Source: Cichorium intybus
Lineage: Eukaryota > Streptophyta > Magnoliopsida > Asterales > Asteraceae
Assembly: GCA_023525715.1 (NCBI GenBank)
Contig: CM042016.1
Location: 63,357,382-63,421,381 of the forward strand
DNA: 64,000 nucleotides
Reading direction: 5' to 3'
Below the pieces are notes generated by a model, which was given only the letters and a program-made list of their open reading frames with translations, was not told the origin of the DNA and searched no databases. Position 1 is the stretch's first letter; every line of letters starts with the position of its first letter. Positions 10,236 through 21,706 of this stretch are shown here, piece by piece. The position numbers were made by a program, and so were the translations under genes.

Positions 10236-13185
10236 CTAAAATGCTAAAATGTTTGTGTAATTTGCTGATGGGTAAAATAGTCATTTTATGTTTCAGCACA
10301 ACAATTAAGAGGTTCCAATCAAACAGTATAAGATGTTACAAATTCAGATCATCTTAAAAATTTAGACTTCTTAAACATTCAGATCTTAAAAGTTAAGATT
10401 CTACCAAACACACCCCTAGTCTCCTATCCGTTGGCTCTTTCTTTACCCTTACTCGGGTCACACTCACCTGCACAGTCGTCACATACTATGAGCTACAACG
10501 CTCAATGAGTAATAATATTCAATTTACATCATACAAAAAGAAAATAGAACAATTACAACATCTTTACTTCTAAATTTCTTTCTATTAAAATCCCCTTACG
10601 GATTCAAGGCATAAAGCCTCACTGCACTCATTACGTGTGTGTGAACCATAAAGCCTCCAACCATATATGTTAAGTAATTAACTCAACCACCTAGCCACAA
10701 AGGCCCTTATGAACTGTAACGGTTCCTATAATATGTCGGGTAGTTAAAACCAACCGCCTAGCCACGAACGCTGATATGAACCACAAAGGTTCCTATAATA
10801 TGTCAGATAGTTAAACCCAACCGCCTAGCCACGAAGGTCGTATAAACTACCACTAATTCAACCAATTCAAATCAATGTCTATCATGTGAGATGGAATAAT
10901 GATTACTCACCTGTTTGCGTGGTCTGGTATTCTTCAAGCTATCACCACTAGTAGGTATTGAGTGTTCTCCTTAGCACTTTCCAAGACCTAGATCATACAC
11001 ATATATCACATATATGTAACCATCCAACTTTCACCCAACAATAGCTTGAAACTCAATCACTCGACTTAGGTTTCGGGATTAAAACCATTTCACAAGCTTA
11101 ATTCAAACATTACTTGCATCAAACTCAGTTAACTACATCACCTCCTACAACTAACCTAATCCAAGCACATCAAGTATTCAATTTTGAAGCTAAAGCTAGA
11201 ATCCTTACCTCTTTGATGCAAATATCGATTATCACTTTTAAATCCTTTCATTTCTGGAAATTCTAAACTCCGATTCGAACTAAGATGCTCCTAGGACTTT
11301 TCTAGGGTTTAGAGAGAAGTTTCCAAGAGAAATTTCGATGAAATCCCGTAATTTTCGAAACTTATACTTTTAACTTTTCAGTTGGCACACGGCCCGTATC
11401 ATTTTACATGCCCGTGTAAATCTACTGTTTGTCTGCTGCAAAACTGCATATCCTGAGACGACTTGTGTCAAATTACACGACCCATGTCAGCTCCTGACAC
11501 GACACATGTCAAATTACACGACCCGTGTCAGCTGATCAGTTTCGGATCCGATTTCTTCCCATTTGTTACACGACCAGTGTAACCCCCACACGACCCGTGT
11601 AACTCTCTTTTAGCATTTTTCAGGGGAAAACTTCATCCAAAATGCTTTCTAACTATTCTAACACTTCTAGCAACATACTCAATCCTAATAACACTAGGAT
11701 TGACATACTAACACTTACCGAAAGGTAACATAGTGTTCGCCTATATTTATAGTTGTGGATTTGGTATGTACGCGTCGCGGCATAGCCTTCTGCGCAATGT
11801 GGGTTATCCTTATCCCCCATTCCTTCGCACATTGAATTTCAAATATCCACCTGGTTAAACAGGTCACCGCGTCGCGTGTCCCCTTTGCAATGCGACATGC
11901 GTGTTACTTCCATTGGAAGTCAGCCTTGCCTCTAAACATTGCCAAAATGTACACTTTTTACCTTGTATTGTCCATAAAACACAACACCAGCCCTTGGCAC
12001 TAAAAGTAAGTAATATTAGTCATATCAGAAGTATACATTATCTAAAACCTAGCTCAATAATACTACAATGCTTGACATTACTAGGCGTTATTAGTGGGTG
12101 GCGCTTCTGTGCAATGGGGATTAGGTTTCTATTTAAATGGTGATCGGGGAATGAAGTGTCCGTGAATGAAAGGTCCGATTAAATAAGGGTTAATAACTTG
12201 AGAGGGTAATTTATGTTTCAAAATGTTCATATTTAGGTAATAATGTTTTTTTATTCAGACTTACCCATTTAACTTGTTATACATGTTCAAGAAAGGGTAA
12301 TATGACTAGTTGGTGGGGGTTTCCTGGTCATACTAACCTTTTTTGTAACACCACGATACTTTTGATAAGTATTAATATGTTAATCATAGTGTAATTATGA
12401 TTTAAAATGGTGTTATAAGTATTGGTTTTGTTAGAAAACCTTGTTGGTAAGATAATTGTAGTAAAAAGGCTAAAAAGGGCAATTTGGTCATTTTACCGTA
12501 AAAGGGTAAATTGGTCATTTGACCATGTAAAGGATCAAATATGTAAAATATTGTTTGCTTGTGGCAAAACATAAGGAATTAAAGTTTTATTGTAACAAAA
12601 CTTGATTTTAGTGCCAAAAGTTCAAGAAATGAAACTTAGGGACTAAAAGTGAAAATCTGGAAAATATAAAAGGAAAATACCTCCATTAATGTTGGCTGAA
12701 CATTTTAGCAGCATCGGGAGGAGTCTTGAAGGTGTGATTTCTGCAGAGATCATGGAATTGAAGTAGGAAATCAAAATCATAGCTTGGAATTGAAGATTTT
12801 GGAGCATTAAAAGGTTAGTAAGAAAGTTCTAACCTAAGTTTTTTTGTGTAATTGATGTGTTCTTCACGGGATGGATTGGAAACTGAAATTCCAGTTAACA
12901 TCCAAGAGGTTCACATGATTTTTTTAATCTTCAACATGTTTATGTTGTAAGCATATGGGTAAAACATCAAAGTATGTTGTTATTATTGAAAATTTGGAAT
13001 GTTGCTCAAGAACCCTAAATCATGAATTGGTGTGATTAAGGTGTTTCTAATGGCTTAAAACTTGTTATTAGACAAAGGTTTTAGTCCTAGAACAAATCCC
13101 TGATCATTAAGTCGGGTATTAAGGGCTTAAAATGAGAAAATGGGATTTTGTAGCTTGAAAATCGGAGTTTCTGCACTTCTGTTCA

Positions 13186-13322
13186 GTGATCGCGACCCGA
13201 CCATAGGGTGTGTCGCGACCCGAAGGGTGTGGCCTTCGCGACTCGACCCGCATGGTCCTCGCGACCCGAAGGGTGTGGTCTTCGCGACCCGACCATAGGG
13301 TCGATCGCGACGCGACCCCGAG
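13186..13322. repeat. TCGCGACCCGA palindromic repeat cluster in LTR G
   Basis: Five or six TCGCGA-centred units alternating with 'agggtgtggtct' and 'ccatagggtc' spacers; much richer in GC than the rest of the LTR. Confidence 0.8.
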
Positions 13323-13828
13323 GCAGAAGCCATTTTCTTCCCTGTTAAAATTTGGTGCATTTTCCAAGTTTGATTCTTATGCTAGGCTTATCCGATTGAC
13401 CTGAAATTTTAAACATAGGTCTAATATGTTGTGAAACTTCATGGAAAATTATCGGAATACGAATACGACCTCCGAAAGTACTGTAGTAGAATACGCGTAT
13501 TTCGGGAAGTGTATTAAATTTTATAACGATGGTTATTGATTGGAAATGCTTGGAAATAGTCCCCAATTGTATTGTATAGGACTCTTGTGCAGTAGAGTCA
13601 ACTGAAATGGTTATTAACCTATTATCATTTGGTATATAAATGAATATATAGGTACGGGATAAATGGTTGTGGTGCACGCAAAAGCAAGAAACAACCGGAA
13701 TCAAATGCAGCGAAGTTCCAGGTGAGTAATCTCACTGATATCATATATGATATATGATGATTGAATTGTTACAGATTTTGAAACTGCTTTGGGGGACAAA
13801 AATGAACAGTTGACAGATGCGTATAAAA

Positions 13829-14090
13829 GACAATACCAGATAAGCCGTGAGTCTATGATAGACAAGAACGGAGCTGTGAGTCAATGATATGACAATACCA
13901 GATAAGCCGTGACTCTGCGATAGACAAGAACGGAGCTGTGAGTCAATAAATAAATAAACAATGCGACAATACCAGATAAGCCGTGAGTCTACAATAGACA
14001 AGAACGGAGCTGTGAGTCAAAAATAAAAAGACAATATCGGATAAGCCGTGAGTCATTGGAATGACAAGAACGGAGCCGTGAGTCTAGGCA
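13829..14090. repeat. Tandem repeat in LTR G
   Basis: Four units starting at 13829, 13891, 13964 and 14030. Each has 'caataccagataagccgtga' followed by 'gacaagaacggagctgtgag'. Related units occur in solo LTR I at 59215-59466. Confidence 0.88.
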
Positions 14091-14889
14091 AAAGCGGGAC
14101 AAACTCGTGAGCCATAAATGATTATGATATTTGACTTAAAGTCCAAATGGTACGGTCTTTTGACTATGATACCGGGTTATTGAACCCAGCTGGTGCGGCC
14201 TTTGGGCTATGACTTGTATGTTGAAAATGTTTTGGTGCAGCTTATATATAGCTATGACACATGATGCGGCTTATATAGCCATGATACATGATGCAGTCCA
14301 TTGTGACTAAGAAACATGGGACAGAAATGGTTAGACATGATTATATGTGCAAATAACTGACGTGGTTTGATAATTACAGGTTACTATGATTCAGCCTATA
14401 AGGCTACAGATTAGGATGTGAAATCCTAGGAGATATGTGGTCAGCTAGTAAGGCTAGGAGTTTGGATTTGATATCCAGACAGATATATGATTGTATTTTT
14501 ATACATGTTATTTGCATATACGATTACTCACTGAGCTTTGTAGCTCATACCGTTTGTTAAATGTCCCTGCAGGTTAGCATAACCCTGATGAGGGTAAGGA
14601 TAAAGTCCGTGACTCAAGAAGTGGACTTGTAGATGCTGTTAGTAGCAGCCCGGCTTATAAGGAGGTTATTATATTTGTATACTCCTTGATACACTTGTAC
14701 CCATTTTTATTAAAAGTATACCCCTTTGTTTATGGTTTTAAGTACTGAAACTTATGTTTTAAATGAAAAAATTTCAGGGGTGTTTTTGGTTTTAAAAGCC
14801 GGGTGTTACATTTTTGAACATGTATAACAAGTTAAATGGGTAAATATGAACAAAAAATATTGTTACCTAAATGTGAAAGTTTTATGCAT

Positions 14890-15276
14890 CTCATAATGTG
14901 CTTTTACCGGAAGACAACTCGAACACTTAAGAGTGTTTTGGGAAATCATTTTTATGTTTTCTAATAGGGTGAGAACCCTAAGAAACTCGGTGCCCCTCAT
15001 AATGTGCATCATTATTCAATTGCATCTACAAGATATGGTGATTCATTTGATGGAAAGATAGCTAGTATTGTGTGTTAGGCGTGCTGTTTATTATGACCCT
15101 GAACAAGAAAAGGAGACAAAGTTAACTTTTCTAGTCTCAATAAATTAATAAACTAATCATTCCCTTTTACATTTTTTGACTATGTTTGTTTTTCTAGGTC
15201 ATGGGGGCAACCCAGAAGGACTCTACCATTATCAGAAATATTACCATAACTTGATGAACTTGGACATTATTCCAAC
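14890..15276 (-). repeat. Probable 3' LTR of element F
   Basis: On the minus strand, a purine-rich tract (CCAAGTAGGAGAC) is followed directly by TGTTGGAATAATG at 15276 leftwards, a standard copia polypurine/LTR junction. The far end is unclear because the fold-back element begins at about 14885. Confidence 0.5.
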
Positions 15277-16139
15277 AGTCTCCTACTTGGATAAGTTGTC
15301 AACTTTTCTAGTCTCAATATCATCTGATAATTAGCAGAGCATGTCATCCTATGCAACTTGTCTAACTCTGATCCAAGAAAAGAAACAACACCTATATAAG
15401 TGATCAATTATTCATCTGTTCTACAATATATCGTAATAAGCCTGGACCATGGATAATGTCAAGTCCAAGAGTTCAAAATTTTCTTTCCTTATAGAGATTT
15501 ATGATGACTCTGTCAGACTACTTATCAAACACATCAATCCAGTCTGGGTTTGGCGAAACACTTAAAGTCAGCATTAAATCATCGAGGGCCCCACAAATAT
15601 CGCTTATCCATGTTGTGGCAGAAGGAAGAGATAAACTCTGACTACATAGTCTTTGTCTATTTCATCATGTCATAAATGGACATACCCGTTATAACTACCG
15701 GTTACAGACAACGTATGAGTAGACCAATGCATAATAGAATCATAACGCAAATGCTCATGCATCTCGATTTGAAGAATAGAAGATATTATAATCTTAGAAT
15801 TAGTTGTGACTTAATCCATGAAGTAATCTCTGAGTGCAGGTTGTTCCAATACTTGAATCTCTATCAAGTACTCATGAGGGCTAGTCGCAATCACCATGCT
15901 ATGTCTAATCTCTATAGACAGACCAACTGTGGAGGTTTGAGTAAATTAATACTCGGGAAGCAGGTTCTAAACATGCTAAAGCGAAACACAATAACAAATT
16001 AATTCAAATGGTAGCTCTCCAGCTCATTATCAAGTCTCCACTAATAATCATCAAAATCAGATAAAATCTATATACTGCTATATATTTCAGTTATCAAACT
16101 AACAACTAAAATACTTATGTCATATTGCTTACAAATTTG
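15277..16139. other. Non-coding remainder of element F
   Basis: About 860 bp between the RNase H remnant and the putative 3' LTR. I see no long open frame or recognisable motif on either strand. It is probably the 3' untranslated part of F, or inserted sequence too decayed to name. Confidence 0.4.
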
Positions 16140-17323
16140 ATGCCTATGGACCCTAGTATGACCTTCATGCTTGGTCTACGTCCAAGTCTTAGTGAAACAA
16201 TCAATCGGATACTCTTCCGATGATGCCCTATTTACTACGATGTCTTAACGTGGTTTCTAAACACAACAGCATTCCCTAAGTTTGTACTTCGACGTCCCAT
16301 GGTCCTTGGGTTCCTTAGTCAAGGTGATTGCACCCTTGGTAAGAATATTACAAGGAGATCATTGGTATTGAGGACAACACCAATATTACCAGTGAAATCT
16401 TTCAACCATGTAGTCTCCTATACTAGCTGTTATACATTTCAATTTGTATTTATTTCAACTTGAAACTTTTCAAAGTCATTATTCCCCGTTTTATAACAGG
16501 AACAACTATCCTGATTGTCAGCAAGAGTCATTTCTAGCATCATTATGACCCGTTACTCTTAGCTCATCCTTTTCCTCCACAAACCAAGAACACATTTCTT
16601 GTTCTCCTAAGATACTCTAAAAGTGTCATTCATTGCTGTCAAATGACTTTTGCCAAAGTTGTCCTGAAATCAACTCACTATGCTCTAAGCATACGAGATA
16701 TCAGGTCAAGTACATGTCATGGCATACATGATCGATCCTATACCAGAAACATATGGGATTTGACTCAATTCTTTATGCCATGGACGGAAACCTTTTCCTT
16801 AGAGTCATGCATCTTGAATTTATTCAAGATCATACTCAAATATATACAACGGCTAAGTCCTTTCCAGACATTTTTATCTATCTTTATAGATTCTTATTCC
16901 ACGTATGTATATTGTATCTTCTAGATTCTTTATAGTGAAACATTTCCAAAGTAAGTCATTACCCTTTGAAACATTGGAAAATGGTTTCTATAAGCAGTAT
17001 GTCAATAACATACACTACTAGGAAGACTACAACAATACTCCCACTAGCTCTGACATAAATATGGACTTATCTATGTTTCATGAAAATCCAAACTCTTTGG
17101 CATTTTATGACTTGCAAAGTTCTAGCTGCGAGATGGTTTTTGATTCCACAGATGAATCTTTCAAGCTTTGTACACTTCGTTTGAATATTTACCATGTTAA
17201 AAACCCTATGGTTGTGCTATGAACAACCCCTTTGTTTTCCATTTAAGGAAAGCGGTCCTAAAACATCTATTTCACCATGTCACATAAAATGTACATGTGG
17301 AAAATAATATCCTAACAGATTCA
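16140..17323 (-). pseudogene. Element F RT end and RNase H (very decayed)
   Basis: Read on the minus strand with many stops and frame changes, this stretch still shows copia landmarks in order. An RT segment near 17170-17010 carries RASGSIVV just before the expected YVDD box. A segment near 16800-16650 resembles the RT/RNase H junction (IGSIMYA-like). A segment near 16620-16480 matches the LRRTK..FLVYGG region, and a segment near 16230-16140 matches the ADPLTK...KHEGH end of RNase H. No functional enzyme is possible. Identification rests on the order of several weak matches. Confidence 0.55.
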
Positions 17324-17328
17324 TTCTC

Positions 17329-17816
17329 TGTTGGGAGTTGAATTCAATCAATGACAGAGTAATGATAAGAATTATAGTAATATCACTCAAGTTAAGCAAT
17401 GAATCACACAAATATCAAATAAGAACAATGAAGAACATAGTAGAATGGGATAACAAATGTCAAATGCTTTGATTTCACAAATTAGGGTTTTACAATGAGG
17501 ATTGGATCTGAACGAACACTCGTCATAGTCATGTATCACTGATATTTATACATAATCAGTGATACATACATTACGAAAGATATTATGGAATATTCCTGTA
17601 GTGTACTAACCAATAAGAATACAGATATGTGCAACACGTAATCAAATAGATACGCGTGCACCAAAAGCAGTTGTAATTGATAAGCCTTCGGATCCTCCAG
17701 GATAAACCCTTCAGAGTCTTAAGGGTTCGGGGTTTTATTGTGTTGGCTTCGGGGTCTTCTATGAAGATCTTCAAGTCTTCAGATAATCCTGCACTTTTGT
17801 ACAAATATCTTCAACA
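17329..17816 (-). repeat. Element D 3' LTR
   Basis: 488-bp left LTR, TGTTGGGAG...TTCAACA, followed inside by the purine tract at 17817. About 94% identical to the right LTR by eye. Confidence 0.93.
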
Positions 17817-17833
17817 ATCTCCCCCTTTGTGTG
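17817..17833 (-). other. Polypurine tract, element D
   Basis: The minus strand reads CACACAAAGGGGGAGAT directly before the 3' LTR. It is the expected plus-strand DNA primer site of a copia element. Confidence 0.85.
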
Positions 17834-17905
17834 AAGTGCATCCGAAGCCTACTTTGGAAAATTTCTTTTAAAAGCTTGCCTTAGGGAAAATCTCACCGCT
17901 AACCA

Positions 17906-18661
17906 CTAGTTGAGATGTTCCCTAACCTTCTTCTTCTCTTGCCACTGATTTGTGAAATAGTTATTTAACAATGCCAAAATATTGGTAATGGAAGGGGAAG
18001 GGTAAAGACCCATGTAGTCGATTTCAAACAACTTCGCAACAACTGTTTCCTCTTCTTTCGAAAGACCCTTGAACACTACTCCCCAAGGCTTATCTACAAT
18101 CTGCCCTTGCCTCAAATGATCAAAATTTTCAACAGTGCAGGGAGGAGGAGCATGTGATTGCCCGAAGAGGTCTGCAATTTCCAAATCAAACTTAGCAAAC
18201 CTCAACAGGTAGTTCCGAAAGAATGACAGGAAATGATTCTGTGCAACTCTGAAAAGTGTTATCGTTTCAGCTTTGTTGCACGTGTAGTTTCTCATCAAGT
18301 CAAGGAGGATGATAAAATCATGAGGATTCATGATTGGAAAGTCCGCAATCGTGAATCTCGATTCTTCTTCTCTTGATCCCCAAAGTACGAAGTATTCAAT
18401 GTTGTGGAATCCTTCGTACTCCACAGCTTCCTTGATGGAAATAATTTTCACTATTCTCTTTTCGCTCCACATATAGTTTGGAGCTTGGATGTATTTGGCA
18501 TGGAAGGCTATTTTCTTGGCTTTGTAGGCTGTCATCTCGTTAGTAGGAATGGTCCTCACAAACCGATAGAAAGCAAAAGTCTTCGGATTATATGGGATAT
18601 CCACTTGTTGATCAACCAAAGACTTTACTTCAAAACTTTGGAAAGGGAGTCTGTTAAACAC
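17906..18661 (-). pseudogene. Element D env-like ORF, C-terminal part
   Basis: A 251-residue open stretch ending 89 bp from the 3' LTR, the last coding part of D's post-pol ORF. It is rich in aromatic and basic residues (KAKKIAFHAKYIQAPNYMWSEKR; FRNYLLRFAKFDLEIADLF) and has no obvious transmembrane segment, signal peptide or enzyme motif. Its ATG (18661) is preceded in the same frame by further coding-like sequence, so it is probably not a true start. It is separated from the coiled-coil part (19579-18803) by a frame change near 18800-18720. Function of such Sirevirus ORFs is unknown; 'envelope-like' is a positional label. Confidence 0.6.
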
Positions 18662-18802
18662 TCTGAAATCATCAAAACCGATGGCAGCTATAGCTTCGGC
18701 TGTCCAGGTCCTGTTCTCGATGATGGATAGTGTTGATTTGCAACATTTTCATGTACTCCTCTTCCCTTTCCATGTGGACTTGCTCCATGTGAGGAGAAAT
18801 CC

Positions 18803-19742
18803 TTACAACTTTGTTATAGGGGCTGAGCTTGAACCCCCTGCATCGGATGTGGTGATCGTAGAGAAAGAAGGACCAGCCTTTGATGCGATCGGTTGGATAA
18901 ATGATGGTCTGCCAAGAGAGACGGGTTGGTATGTTGTTGGTGTTTCTGTTGGTGTTGTTGTTGTTGTTGTGATGAGAGCTTTAGAAGATGGACCACTTGG
19001 TTCTCCCCCTTGTGATGGTTGAACCGAAGGGTCAGACTGAGCAAACATGAGTGGTCGAGACCTCTCAGTCTGATGCCTCTCCATTTTTATGGACAAATTG
19101 ATTAGAGGTTGAAGTGTGAACTTGAGCTTCTCAATTACACCTGAAGTTATCTCATTGTTGGTCTTCTTCCATTCTTTGGCAAAATTGACCACTGCAGACA
19201 CAGACCGTACATCAGTCAGTTCCTCTATTTTCTTTTGAGCTTCCTCAGGTTGTTTTTCCAACCCAGGCTGGTTCTGAGTGTGGAAACCTTTAGTTTCAGT
19301 CCGAAGGTCAGTTAACGCCTTGGACAGCTCGGTGTTGGAAGACTCAATCTTCCCAACCAAATAATATATTCTTTTCTCAGTCTGCTCTTTCAAGAGCATG
19401 TGCGGTTCTTCAACCTGCTCAAGAGCAGTACTCAGCTTTACTTCGAGGATACCCTGGACTTTAACAAGCTGATCCATAATCCTCTTCTCTGAATCTTTGA
19501 TAATTTCATCAACCTTCTCCTTCAATGATCTCTGAGCTTCGGCCAGATAATCTTCAATAATGGCCTCTGGCTTCTTCAAGGGATCATACCATGTCTGTGA
19601 TTGAAGAAGAGCATCAAGTTTTCTGTTGATGGTTCGCTATTGCTTAATGAAGACAAAATCCCCATCATCAAGATTTTCATCTTTGTTTTCATCGACAGAG
19701 ATTGGGGCCATGTGATAAGCAGAAAAAGTTTCATCTGAAGTG
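18803..19742 (-). pseudogene. Element D env-like ORF, coiled-coil part
   Basis: A 258-residue open stretch (19579-18803). The first about 130 residues are Glu/Lys/Leu-rich with heptad-like spacing, a likely coiled coil. It is followed by a Ser/Thr/Pro-rich tail with a run of eight or so Thr (TTTTTTPTETPTTYQP). Coding-like sequence continues upstream to the C insertion at 19742 in the same frame, with one TAG near 19640. The reading resumes in frame on the other side of C at 26027, showing that C landed inside this ORF. Confidence 0.6.
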
Positions 19743-19747
19743 GGAGG

Positions 19748-20731
19748 TGACATCGCAGCGGTCGTCATGCGGTCAAACATAAGAAAACCTCACTCTCACT
19801 TAGCACAGTGGAAGTTAGGGTCGATCCACAGGAGTTACGTGGTCAAGACAGGTGACAGATTACCAACTACAGTGTCACGCTACAGTCAGAGGACCTAGTT
19901 CCTAACTTTTGACTATCAATCCCAAAAAGCATAAACTAAACCAATAACTAAAGTCCAAATGAACAGTCACTGGCTAAGTTCAAACCAAAAAGCTAACCCT
20001 AGTTGGTCACTGAAATCAGCAAGGGAAATCAGTTCAATCAAGGTCATTCAAGCATCCAAACACAAAACAAACATTCATAATCCAATGACAAGCATAAATA
20101 CCGAAAAACCAACACTTAACATAAATTGAATGATTATTATTAACCAAAACAGATTCCAAGGTTCCAAAACAGTAACAAACACTGGAAAACTAAAACTAAA
20201 AGACTCAATGTCAATGGTTGTCACTCCCAAGGACATTAGCCACTATCACTAACTATTGAACTAAATGAAAATTAAAGATAAAAACATAGAAATACCAAAA
20301 GATGGTTCTTGAAGCTGAATCTCGGAGTCAAAGAGCCTTGGGGGTCGATTCTACATCAAGTCTTCGCTAGTTTTTTCGACCTAAAAGCCTCTATTTATAG
20401 TTGCAAAAATCTCGAGACCGCGCCGCGCTTTTATGGATCCCGCGTCGCGCGTAGGGGTTTATCCCCGTTTCTTCAGAATTTGAATGTGTTCCCCCGCCTC
20501 ATCACCGCGTCGCGCCATGATGATTTCCACGGCGCGCGTACGTATTTTCCTGATTTTTCCTTGATCTTCAAACTTCTTCCAAATTGCACGCTTTTAGTCC
20601 CTGTTTTCATTATTTCTTTCCAAACAAGTGCTGGCACGAAAAGTGAGTAATACCAGTAGACATATCATATAATTTCACTAAGAATAGGGCTCAACAACGA
20701 CTAAAATATATGATATTACTAGGCGTTGTCA
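19748..20731 (-). repeat. Element C 3' LTR
   Basis: 984 bp. TATA box on the minus strand at 20391-20400; CGCGCCGCGC/CGGCGCGCG cluster at 20415-20545. Confidence 0.93.
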
Positions 20732-20752
20732 AACACCCCACACTTGTGCCTT
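20732..20752 (-). other. Polypurine tract, element C
   Basis: The minus strand has CAAGTGTGGGGTGTTT just before the 3' LTR. Its core, CAAGTGTGGGGT (accccacacttg on the plus strand), recurs inside C at 21537 and 23495, and with one changed end base at 21369. Confidence 0.7.
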
Positions 20753-21706
20753 GCTTGTCCCCAAGCAAGAGAGTTTTTAATAGATTTTAACTAAGATTCA
20801 AACAATTTTTGACTATGTTTAGTTTCAAAGCTTATTGCCTTATGAGTTAGAGTAGAATAGTTCGTGAAAACATAATCGGAATGTTCTTTGGAATTCATGG
20901 CTTTCTAGAGAACCCTTGATTACAAACTTTCTGTCCACAACGAAGTGTACGTACTCATTCTGATTCTAAAGGCCATTAAAGAATTGTCCATGACTTTCGA
21001 TGTTGTCCGTGTAGCGAGCTTTCGGAAATACTATCCCAGACCAGACGATCTTAGGTGGCAAGGTGCGTAAGGCCCACCCATTTTAGACCTACCGGCTCGA
21101 ACAACAAAGGTCACTGATTGATAATTCCTTCCTAAATTCCAATCCTAAAACAGTCCAATCATCTAACTCTTAAAACTCAACTTATTTGACTCAACTAATA
21201 GCATGATCACAACTAACAGTATTTTTTTGAAAAATACCAGTGCTATAAACAATCACAAACCATTCATTTCAAAATTATAATCTAATAAAAATTTTGAAAA
21301 AGTTGCTAAAATTTTGAAAATCGGTCATTTCTGCAAAAATTTCAAAAACTATTCTTTCAACCGTCCACACCCCACACTTAAAATTGTACAACGTCCCCGT
21401 TGTATAAATATTATTTAGAACAAGGGAGAAAGAGTTACCCCTTTGGACGAACAAAAAGGTCCTCGTTTTCGCGTTCTGGAGTTGTAGCGCAACAGTGAAC
21501 ACGCCGGTAGTCAAAGCAAGTGGAGGGGGCACGGTGACCCCACACTTGCTTGGAACAACTGCTCCCATTTTTGGTATAACATGCATGACTCAACAAAAAC
21601 ATCAAATGCAAACAGAATAAACAAATGAAATATAAACAACTAAAAGATAGTAGTGTCATAGGTACAGTACATATATCCAAAAGAAGAAAAAGAAAAAGAA
21701 AATACA
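20753..21706. other. Non-coding 3' region of element C
   Basis: About 950 bp between the ORF-1 stop and the polypurine tract. There is no convincing ORF; the short open stretches at 21275-21707 (minus) look like chance. It contains two of the repeated CCCCACACTT motifs (21369 and 21537). Confidence 0.6.

Larger units (their letters stand above)
9403..10415. mobile_element. PIF/Harbinger-like non-autonomous DNA element
   Basis: A 1013-bp insertion in LTR K. Its left end GGCTATGTTTGTTTA and the inverted right end GGGTGTGTTTGGTA form imperfect terminal repeats, flanked by CTA on both sides (9400-9402, 10416-10418). Subterminal 'cttaattg/attaagagg' motifs recur at both ends. TIR style and the 3-bp duplication suggest PIF/Harbinger (family knowledge). 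A hAT origin is less likely because no 8-bp duplication is seen. No transposase is present. Confidence 0.6.
9215..11730 (-). repeat. Chromovirus-type LTR K, minus orientation, split
   Basis: On the plus strand it starts TGTAACAAAC and runs to 9402, then resumes at 10416 and ends GGTAACA at 11730. It aligns by eye with the reverse complement of solo LTR G at both ends: the 'tacaagtgtatcaaggg' block near 9340, the 'tttacccttactcgggtcacactcacctgca' type block near 10450-10480, and the first 60 bp of G near 11670-11730. Internal sequence is missing relative to G. A cluster of ACACGACCCGTGT palindromes lies at 11376-11610. Flanks AAGAA and TAGTG do not match, so it may be a solo LTR with lost target duplication or a recombinant. 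Confidence 0.65.
8071..12093 (-). repeat. Element B LTR, duplicated and split by insertions
   Basis: The LTR begins TGACGGCTTCG beside the primer site (8071, again at 8694), continues to about 9214, and resumes at about 11731 after LTR K. The resumed part carries a TATA box (11741-11752) and CGCGTCGCGGC-type repeats, and ends at about 12093 in a mutated form (aggcgttatta) of the usual Athila end. Boundaries were set by comparison with A and C. No target duplication can be shown. Confidence 0.6.
12344..14810 (+). mobile_element. Solo LTR G (chromovirus type)
   Basis: 2467 bp, TGTAACACC...GGTGTTACA, flanked by the 5-bp duplication TTTTT (12339-12343 and 14811-14815). There is no internal element sequence, so it is a solo LTR left by LTR-LTR recombination. 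It contains 'ggtcattttaccgtaaaagggtaa' near the start, a TCGCGACCCGA repeat cluster (13186-13322) and four copies of a 62-73-bp tandem repeat (13829-14090). Its short ORFs lie in repeats and are not genes. Confidence 0.85.
12200..14885. mobile_element. Fold-back (MITE-like) element split by solo LTR G
   Basis: The arms 12205-12343 and 14816-14885 are inverted copies. The block ACCCATTTAACTTGTTATAC at 12264-12286 is found inverted near 14822-14845, and 'catatttaggta' at 12228-12240 pairs with 14860-14875. A second inner pair ('gggtaatatgac' with 'gtcatactaacc') fits around a short centre near 12316. Removing LTR G gives a hairpin of roughly 220 bp. Outer ends are approximate and no target duplication was identified. 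Confidence 0.6.

Noticed and set aside
13119..13404. Open frames on both strands across the TCGCGACCCGA cluster
   Set aside because: They arise from the GC-rich repeat, which avoids stops; there is no codon signal and no conservation with the other LTRs.
13829..14090. Regular repeats resembling a CRISPR array
   Set aside because: Units vary in length and sequence, lie inside a plant LTR, and no cas genes are present.
15180..15300. Possible exon (GGNPEGLYHYQKYYHNL) after a T-rich intron-like stretch with an AG
   Set aside because: The minus strand shows a copia polypurine tract and LTR start at the same place, which explains the sequence better.
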